Shown: positions 7,860-12,307 of the stretch, piece by piece
How positions within the stretch are numbered: the first letter of the stretch is position 1
Layout of the letters: each line of letters starts with the position of its first letter
NCBI GenBank assembly: GCA_012064415.1
Contig: SSNU01002957.1
Coordinates: forward strand, 1-12,307
DNA from: Gyrodactylus bullatarudis
Lineage: Eukaryota; Platyhelminthes; Monogenea; Gyrodactylidea; Gyrodactylidae
Direction: 5' to 3'
Length of the DNA stretch: 12,307 nt
Translations under genes and position numbers: made by a program
Notes under the pieces: generated by a model
What the model saw: the letters and a program-made list of their open reading frames with translations, nothing else
Told to the model about the DNA's origin: nothing
Database searches by the model: none

Positions 7860-8050
7860 ACCAAGGCACCAACAAGAACTCAACGCAAAATGAAGCAGTT
7901 CTACTTTGGTAGAGTTTGGAGAGGAGGCCAGATCAATCTTCTCCAGTTCAAACAATAGAAAACGATCCCACAAATAATTGTTTTCAACTAATCATCTTTA
8001 ATTACCCTTTTTTATAAATATCTTTTGTTTATTGTTTTCTCTTATTCTCT

Positions 8051-8078
8051 CACAGCGTAGCGTGTACGGGTTAGCTAG
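8051..8078 (+). repeat. Helitron-type 3' terminus
   Basis: The sequence CACAGCGTAGCGTGTACGGG runs into TTAGCTAG and is followed by T. CTAG fits the CTRR end and the next T fits the AT insertion site. CGTA and TACG (8056-8059 and 8065-8068) can form a short stem just upstream, weaker than usual. Similar GCG-rich ends occur in many animal Helitrons. Confidence 0.6.
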
Positions 8079-8278
8079 TATATATTATATATGCATGACA
8101 CAGCTTATCTAAGCGAATGCATGGTATATATTAAAAGAATTTATCATCATGATGAGTAAAAATTATTACTCATTCAAGTACATCTGTGTATGTGAGTGTT
8201 TTTTCTCAATCTATCCTCTTTTTTTATAATTTTACATAGAAGACTACGAAATTTTTATTTAATCATGTTTTTCTTTAG
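8079..8278 (+). other. AT-rich intron-like stretch with splice acceptor
   Basis: This 200-base stretch separates the Helitron 3' end from the open exon at 8279. It ends in ATGTTTTTCTTTAG, a pyrimidine-rich acceptor. An inverted repeat, ATGAGTAA and TTACTCAT (8152-8159 and 8166-8173), could form a small hairpin. No coding sequence was seen, and the matching donor lies upstream or was lost. Confidence 0.4.
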
Positions 8279-8976
8279 GAGATATAAGTGGAATTATTAC
8301 TCGTTTGGAAAAGCATCCATCAATAAATCGAAATTTATGCAGAATTGTATGCATTTTTCATTGTATTGAACTTGTTTTCAATGCTTCATTCACTGAAATA
8401 TACGGGAAGAGTACAGGTCCACAGAGGCGCCTTTCAAAAATCCATTTGACTTTGGAAAAATTAACAAAAATAGATCCTGTTGGGGTATTTCCACCTATGC
8501 CTAGCCCAAATCTTCCTCAGATTTCTACAGATCAGCTCACTGAAATGAATCTTGAGAAAAGATATCTCATTAATGCTGCTATTTTGGCTGCACAAGGTTC
8601 TGAGAGACGACCCGACCTTGTTAACTTTGTCAAGAATAATTCAACTGGTGAAAGTAAATTTGAGGCTAGGTGGATCACCAAGGCCAACTGTTTCCTGAGA
8701 ATGTACGTCTCAGAATCCGAACCTGATGAAGACCTTTGGGATATGGTAAACTTAATCAACAATATCTATGTTCCTGCATGGTATTTCGCAACGTTGAAGT
8801 CTATCTCGGATGCAGCACATCTTTTCTTTAGGATTTACAAAAACTGCACCCTCGAAAAGATTTCAGTTAGAAATGCAACCATGAAGAAGTTGGAGGAAAA
8901 TTGCTTCATGACTCATCCTCAAATAATTCTTATTGGCATGATTGGGGATAATGATCCTAAAGGGAAGCTGCTGTAG
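8279..8976 (+). CDS. Terminal exon of a multicopy animal protein family of unknown function
   Basis: From the acceptor at 8277-8278 the frame runs 232 codons without interruption to a TAG at 8974-8976. The first internal ATG-like start (TTG at 8305) is less convincing than entry by splicing. Notable segments are SGIITRLEKH, then IVCIFHCIEL, then YGKSTGPQRRLSK (compare L.G.TSGP..F in relatives), RYLINAAILAAQGS, FEARWITKANCFLRMYVSE, YVPAWYFATLKSISDAAHLF and NCFMTHPQIILIGMI. From memory these match, in the same order, a family of uncharacterised proteins repeated in arthropod and cnidarian genomes with blocks like VC..H..EL, ARW.T.ANR.LRLYVS and VP.WF..K. There are no signal peptide, membrane segments or known catalytic motifs. 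It is the only reading here free of damage apart from the LINE endonuclease. It may be a recent or constrained copy, or part of an unclassified mobile element. Confidence 0.6.
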
Positions 8977-9269
8977 AAATCTTAATTTTTCGGAAAATTG
9001 TTATATACATCAACTTTCAAGTGGGCGATACCTTCGTTTAACCCTTCATGTACCATTGTTCCACCAGTGGAACACACCTCTTTCTTGATAAATAATTTTA
9101 ACTATAAGATACCTAAAAAACTTTTTTACCTCTCATAAGAAAGGAAATTTATTATGCTACAAAATTATGTATAATTCATAAAAAAAGCTTTTCGCTGAAC
9201 AAGTTAGTTATTTGAAGAAGAATAGAGAACTGCTCAACTAAAAAAATTAAATTAGGAAAATGGGTATAC
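8977..9269. other. Non-coding gap with piggyBac-like left end
   Basis: No gene is seen. The AT-rich stretch after 8976 may hold the 3' untranslated region of the preceding exon, but no clear AATAAA was found before 9038. The TTAA at 9038 and what follows are described separately. Confidence 0.4.
9057..9074. repeat. 18-bp inverted repeat next to piggyBac-like end
   Basis: TGTTCCAC and GTGGAACA are exact reverse complements separated by CA. They form a potential 8-bp stem 15 bases inside the CCCTT terminus. It is GC-richer than its surroundings and may be a subterminal transposase site. The right end at 11532 lacks an equivalent. Confidence 0.6.
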
Positions 9270-9838
9270 CTATATCAATATACAGAAGCTGGAAAATTCA
9301 TTAATTGATTCAGTCGTGAAGATGAACAACTTTCTTTTTCCCAAACTTAGAAAAAATAACCTCCAGTGGTTGATGATCTGTTTGTATGAAAAGGCTTTCG
9401 AAAGATCAATAAAATGAATAATCATTAATTTACCGGAAGATTTAAGAGGCAACGAGTAATTAAGAAAATCTAGTATATTATTTAATTTTGGATCTAATAA
9501 AACCATGTTGAGTAGGATCAGGGAAGGGAAAGGGAAGTGCATCGGAAATAAGGGAGGTGAGAAATCTATCAATTATCGAAAGAAAGATATTTAAAGAGGA
9601 GATCGGTCTTAAATCTGAGAAATTTGAATATTTTTTAGACTTGGGGATAGGAGTGATTGTAATGAGGAACCAATCATCAGGGATAGCGTTTGAAACGAAA
9701 CAAAGGTTTATAAAATTCACTAAGTTAATAAGAAAGCAAGGAGGGAGGGAGCAAGCCTTGATGAGGTTGAAGGAGTTAAAGTTGGAAACAATTCTAGTTT
9801 TAGTTTTGGCCGATTCCATAAGCTCAATAATAAGTTAA
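9270..9838 (-). pseudogene. Second LINE reverse transcriptase fragment
   Basis: On the minus strand from about 9838 the reading is FNLIKACSLPPCFL, AIPDDWFLITITPIPKSKKY, SDLRPISSLNIFLSII, then PDPTQHGFIRSK near 9490. These correspond to the opening blocks of non-LTR reverse transcriptases: P..WK.A.I.PIPK, LRPISLL and Q.GFR. After a frameshift near 9480, HFIDLSKAF at about 9420-9395 is the motif A region with its catalytic aspartate (normally DLSKAFDT). The PQGS and YADD motifs are missing, so the copy is cut on its C-terminal side. The sequence differs from the LINE at 3741-5436 (QHGF against QHDL contexts), so it is another family. The opposite strand is open over 9557-9838 but shows no protein-like motif. 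Confidence 0.78.
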
Positions 9839-10200
9839 GGTGTTATAAAAGGCGGAGAGGAGGAACAAGGTAGTAGCTCTATATTTTCAGGCGAATTGAA
9901 AGAGGAGAATTCCTAGAGGAGACGACTAGCCACCTTAAAATGAGTAGTGTGAGGTAGTGAGTAGGTAATGGTACTAATCCTTGAGAAGGAATGCGTGGGC
10001 GAGATGTGTAATTAGTTTGTGTAATACTTTTGTACATGGATAGTTCATTTTCAAGGTATTTGATATGACTGTCTTTTTGTTGAATGATATTTACGAGTGT
10101 CTCTTAATTTTTCATTGATAAAAAAGGGCAAAAAAGGGATTGTAGAGGAAGATCCAAAACGACCGCCAAGTTGAGCGTAGTTGAACATTCTTGTCATTCT
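9839..10200 (-). other. Probable upstream LINE sequence, weakly coding
   Basis: The interval is on the 5' side of the minus-strand reverse transcriptase. Minus-strand frames include NIIQQKDSHIKYLENELSMY (about 10090-10030), which could be a short coiled coil like those in LINE ORF1 products, followed by a proline- and serine-containing stretch. No endonuclease motif is seen. The assignment rests on position more than on motifs. Confidence 0.25.
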
Positions 10201-10260
10201 TATGGACTACCTAATACTTTCCTAGAATCAGTATAATCAAAAAATTCAATATGAAATTTA

Positions 10261-10582
10261 AATTCTAAGCTCTGTGGCACCGAAATTATGGACTTCACGC
10301 AGGTAGAAAAATTTTACAATGCTCTACCCAACATCATCTTTTTCTATGAGGAAGACAATATCTTTAACATCGATAAGGTGTCATGGGTAGCCCATAGGCA
10401 AGTTTATTCTTATTTGTAATGAGCTCAATTTAATTTCTGATTAATTTTTTATCCTATCAGACAAGACTGAAAAGGCTCTTAAGGAAAACCGGACCAGGTA
10501 CACGGCAGTCTTGACAGTAGGCGCTTCCGGAGAGAAAGGAAAGTTAATGATCATTGGTAAAAGCCGCAATCCATCCGATGGA
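10261..10582 (+). pseudogene. Pogo/Tigger-like transposase, central fragment
   Basis: The frame reads MDFTQVEKFYNALPNI and EEDNIFNIDKVSW at 10288-10390. This matches the pogo/Tigger pattern of a helix with F...L before the first catalytic aspartate in IfN.DETG; here the aspartate is present but ETG is changed to KVS. After a possible 59-base intron (GT at 10402, AG at 10459-10460), or simply a frame change, comes DKTEKALKENRTRYTAVLTV, then GEKGKLMIIGKSRNPSD. The ALK....R.TVLL....G....P.VIGKS.NPR pattern is the DDE_1 block. The second and third catalytic residues are missing. The right edge at about 10582 abuts the Merlin fragment. A possible C-terminus lies at 11095-11222. Confidence 0.68.
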
Positions 10583-10776
10583 GAACAATTTCAAGCTTGA
10601 CTTTACGCGTTTCTCTATCGAAAGCTCCAACAACCCATTCATCTCGAAGGATTCTGCCACGATTGTATTTTCTCCAGGACAGCTTAGTTCATCTGTTTTA
10701 ACCATATATCCGTAACCACCTATTTAGGAATTATATAAGATATATTTAAAACCAAATGCGCATTTCTCAAAGGATC
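10583..10776 (-). pseudogene. Merlin (ISXO2-like) transposase fragment, copy 2
   Basis: The minus strand reads SFEKCAFGFKYILYNS, a stop, IGGYGYMVKTDEL, then after a one-base frame change near 10660 KYNRGRILRDEWVVGAFDRE and TRKVKLEIV. The order IGG.G..V..DE, then HRGR or NRGR, then W..G..DRE is the ISXO2-like transposase domain and covers the same region as copy 1 at 834-1049. This copy keeps the tryptophan that copy 1 has lost. Only about 65 residues remain, including the first aspartate. The preceding CAFGFK segment matches the FC.EVC.YAL part of Merlin proteins. The fragment is cut on both sides, by pogo-like sequence at 10582 and unassigned sequence above 10776. Confidence 0.72.
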
Positions 10777-11025
10777 ATCAGTGGTCTCTGATATAAGTTA
10801 AAAGATTCATTCAAGATGACATCAGTATCTGATTCAGCAAGCTTTTTAAGGAGTCTTCTTAATAAATCAAAAAAGGATACGAGGCTGGCAGGACTGAGTT
10901 CATTATTTCGGAGTGTTTTTCCGATTGAGAAATAATAGGCCAACTAAATTAGCAATGATAAATGTTCCTATTAATAATTAGGTTAAACATTTTCTCACCT
11001 GAATATTGAAAGTCCTCTGCCACAT
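10767..11025 (-). other. Unassigned coding-like stretch with possible 45-nt intron
   Basis: On the minus strand an ATG at 11025 opens MWQRTFNIQ, then a donor GTGAGA (10998) and an acceptor TTTAG (10954) delimit 45 bases. The phase continues as LAYYFSIGKTLRNNELSPAS and then FFDLLRRLLKKLAESDTDVI to a stop at 10767-10769. The second exon is open for about 60 codons, and the leucine- and lysine-rich part could form helices. I do not recognise the family. The last few codons overlap the Merlin fragment by a few bases, so the 3' end may not be genuine. It may be host exon or transposon debris. Confidence 0.25.
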
Positions 11026-11094
11026 ATTCCACTTTTATTGAAATAAGGACGTGTTTATTTATTTTGACTATAGTTAATTTTCGGTTTGATAAAA

Positions 11095-11222
11095 ATGGAT
11101 CTGCGAGTTCGTGACTACGAAGACATAGACAAGAATATTAGCAAAGAAGAGCTGAAGCAGCTGAAAACATATTCAGGACAATCCCTGTGTTAGAGGCTTT
11201 AGAACAAATAGATCAATTCTAA
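11095..11222 (+). pseudogene. Possible C-terminal piece of pogo/Tigger-like transposase
   Basis: From an ATG at 11095 the frame gives MDLRVRDYEDIDKNISKEEL. A frame change near 11150 then gives AEAAENIFRTIPVLEALEQI before a stop at 11220-11222. Tigger and pogo proteins often end with an acidic F.DYV.VD segment followed by a helix with AL..L, and this pattern fits loosely. It lies in the same orientation as the pogo fragment at 10261-10582, with other debris between. The match is weak and a short host exon is possible. Confidence 0.28.
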
Positions 11223-11532
11223 TTTTTTTAAACATTTCTTATTCGTTTCATTTTGAGAACGATTAGAACAACAGATTTTAAAATTTTTATACAACTAAGT
11301 GTGGAGGAAATTCTAACGTTTAGCGTTATTTAACGTCAAGACTAAAAGTGCGCTTCATATAGATTAAATAAACACTTCGCGTGAAAAAATCTAAATGCAT
11401 CAGTGTTGCTGAGACGTGAATTTGACCACTGAAATGTTGGTTAAAAAGGTGGAGGAATTTTCACGCGTTTTATGGAATAATATGCTTTTCTTATTATGTG
11501 TGATGAAAAAAAATAATTTGGGACATTAAGGG
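11223..11532. other. Non-coding stretch leading to piggyBac-like right end
   Basis: No gene is seen. The stretch contains CGCGTGAAAA at 11378-11387 and its exact reverse complement TTTTCACGCG at 11458-11467, a 10-base inverted pair separated by 70 bases in otherwise AT-rich DNA. The right CCCTT-type terminus ends at 11532. Confidence 0.4.
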
Positions 11533-11563
11533 TTAATAGAGAATTAGAATAAGATTTAGTATA

Positions 11564-11674
11564 AAGATGAGTCTGCTTACAAACAATTTGGATCAGATTT
11601 CTTTCCAATTTGTGTTCTAAGCGCCTGAATATACCAGTACTCACATTACTACCATCAGTGAATGTGAACTTCAA
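11564..11674 (-). pseudogene. Inverted fragment of the same family as the 8279-8976 gene
   Basis: The minus strand from 11674 reads KFTFTDGSNVSTGIFRRLEH, then KLERNLIQIVCKQTH. The pattern DG..V.TG...RLE..L.R.....VC..H is what precedes and overlaps the start of the 8279-8976 exon, whose first codons read SGIITRLEKH and IVCIFHCIEL. This fragment therefore represents the junction of the upstream exon and that exon, on the opposite strand. It ends near a TTAA at 11533. About 37 residues are recognisable; the rest of the open frame down to 11441 looks random. Confidence 0.45.
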
Positions 11675-12307
11675 TGAATGGATTGTCAGGAATATACCAA
11701 CGTATATCTATGCATATCATAAGCAGGGAAGAAATCACCTCTGTGGGGCGGAGGGGGAGAAGTATAGAGGAAAAAAGATTTTTCATACCTAAAAAATAAA
11801 AACCTAAAATAATACTTTGATTTGATTGGTCGAAATTTGGGGTAGAAAGGATTTCAAATACTATTGATATTTTTCACAAGTTGTCTCACTTTACATAACT
11901 TTTACCTGTATCTCCTTCACCCTTATTTCCCATGAGATAACACTATTATTAACTTGCATCTATCGTTCTTCTTCATGTCAGGTGACTTATTACTTATTAA
12001 TCATCTAAAATCTATTATGGACTTGAACATGTTATATTTTTCCAATAGAGAATTGGAATAACCCTAATCATATTATTTCTAAGTTTTTCTACTTGATCAG
12101 AATTAATCAAATTGTAATTCACCCTACTCACTCAGTTTACTATTTTTCTGTTGACTTATTCCCATCAAAGAACCAATTTACTTTTTTTTTTTTTTTGTTA
12201 GAAAATGATTCTTTATTGAAAAAGGAATGATAATAGAAAAAATCGAAATGAAAGGTAATTTTTGTACAATATAAAATAAAATTCTGATATCTGGTGTTTT
12301 GTAATAT
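11675..12307. other. No gene recognised; includes T15 run
   Basis: Both strands are broken by frequent stops. A G-rich patch lies at 11740-11760 (GGGGCGGAGGGGGAGA), and a run of 15 T at 12182-12196 could be the poly(A) tail of a minus-strand retrosequence. No adjacent motif confirms that. No RNA gene or repeat array was seen. Confidence 0.4.

Larger units (their letters stand above)
7163..8078 (+). mobile_element. Helitron remnant, internally deleted, with 3' terminus
   Basis: The interval contains the N-terminal codons of a Rep-like protein joined to the C-terminal end of a Pif1-type helicase (7163-7484). After it lie about 590 bases of trailing sequence that include splice-like signals, then a 3' end reading AGCGTAGCG...GGTTAGCTAG followed by T. 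Helitrons replicate by a rolling-circle mechanism, end in CTRR preceded by a small hairpin, and insert between A and T. The 5' end (TC...) was not found and may have been removed at the junction with the mariner element near 7160. The call rests on two independent signals, the helicase and the terminus. Confidence 0.62.
9038..11536. mobile_element. Possible piggyBac-type element or paired ends, about 2.5 kb
   Basis: At 9038 TTAA is followed by CCCTTCATGTACC. At 11536, read on the minus strand, TTAA is followed by CCCTTAATGTCCC. The two ends match at 11 of 13 bases and both carry the TTAA duplication and CCCTT start typical of piggyBac elements. No piggyBac transposase (DDD type) is visible inside. 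The contents are instead LINE, pogo and Merlin fragments, so this would be a non-autonomous or heavily invaded copy. The ends may also belong to two different elements. The match is short, so the pairing is tentative. Confidence 0.35.

Noticed and set aside
7640..7864. 74-codon open frame on the minus strand
   Set aside because: The plus strand has in-phase splice signals and better codon use over the same bases. I could not exclude the minus frame fully, but it has no motif.
8079..8100. TATATATTATATAT as a promoter TATA box
   Set aside because: It is a simple AT repeat directly after the Helitron end, and the following exon seems to be entered by splicing. There is no evidence for transcription starting there.
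8532..8762. 76-codon open frame on the minus strand
   Set aside because: It lies wholly inside the long uninterrupted plus-strand exon and shows no family pattern.
9557..9838. 93-codon open frame on the plus strand
   Set aside because: It is antisense to the LINE blocks ITPIPKSKK and LRPISSL, which are unmistakable on the minus strand.
11610..11792. 60-codon open frame on the plus strand
   Set aside because: It overlaps the minus-strand family fragment at 11564-11674, has no motif and lacks a clear start context.
12182..12196. T15 run as the poly(A) tail of a minus-strand retrotransposon
   Set aside because: No coding motif or target duplication was found next to it, and homopolymer runs are common in AT-rich DNA.

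Overview
The window looks like AT-rich, non-coding-dominated nuclear DNA from an animal. The reasons are dispersed, decayed copies of many animal transposon superfamilies, GT...AG splice-like signals flanking short introns (45-61 nt), and no bacterial-style operons, tRNAs or rRNAs. The mixture of Penelope-like, CR1/L2-like LINE, hAT, Merlin, Tc1/mariner, pogo, MULE and Helitron pieces with short introns suggests an arthropod, possibly a copepod. The species cannot be fixed from the sequence.

Layout, left to right. 1-563: C-terminal half of a MULE (MuDR-like) transposase, running in from outside the window and frameshifted once. 565-801: a small open frame with a BED-like zinc finger. 834-1049 (minus): a Merlin (ISXO2-like) transposase fragment. 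1045-1422 and 3118-3718: two halves of one Penelope-like reverse transcriptase. They are split by a complete hAT element (1423-3117) with 20-bp terminal inverted repeats (one mismatch) and a perfect 8-bp target-site duplication. The hAT carries a broken transposase on the minus strand. 3741-5436: a CR1/L2-like LINE with an apurinic endonuclease domain and a decayed reverse transcriptase. 5437-6256: no assignable gene.

6257-7157 (minus): a Tc1/mariner-superfamily DD34E transposase, nearly full length but frameshifted. 7163-8078: a Helitron remnant. The first residues of a Rep-like protein are joined directly to the C-terminus of its helicase, followed by an exon-intron-exon stretch that may be captured host sequence, then a typical CTAG 3' end. 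8279-8976: the best-preserved gene in the window, a 232-codon uninterrupted exon preceded by a splice acceptor. It resembles a multicopy animal protein family of unknown function.

9038-11536: an interval bounded by TTAA plus CCCTT...ATGT termini like those of piggyBac elements. It contains a minus-strand LINE fragment, a pogo/Tigger transposase in two pieces, a second Merlin fragment and an unassigned coding-like stretch. 11564-11674 (minus): a short fragment of the same family as the 8279 gene, inverted relative to it. 11675-12307: no gene seen.

The genes do not form a pathway. The window is a nest of transposons in different states of decay. Its most informative points are the datable hAT-in-Penelope insertion, the Helitron with an internal deletion and possible captured exons, and the intact orphan exon at 8279-8976. 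All family calls come from motif recognition in the translated sequence, with no database search.
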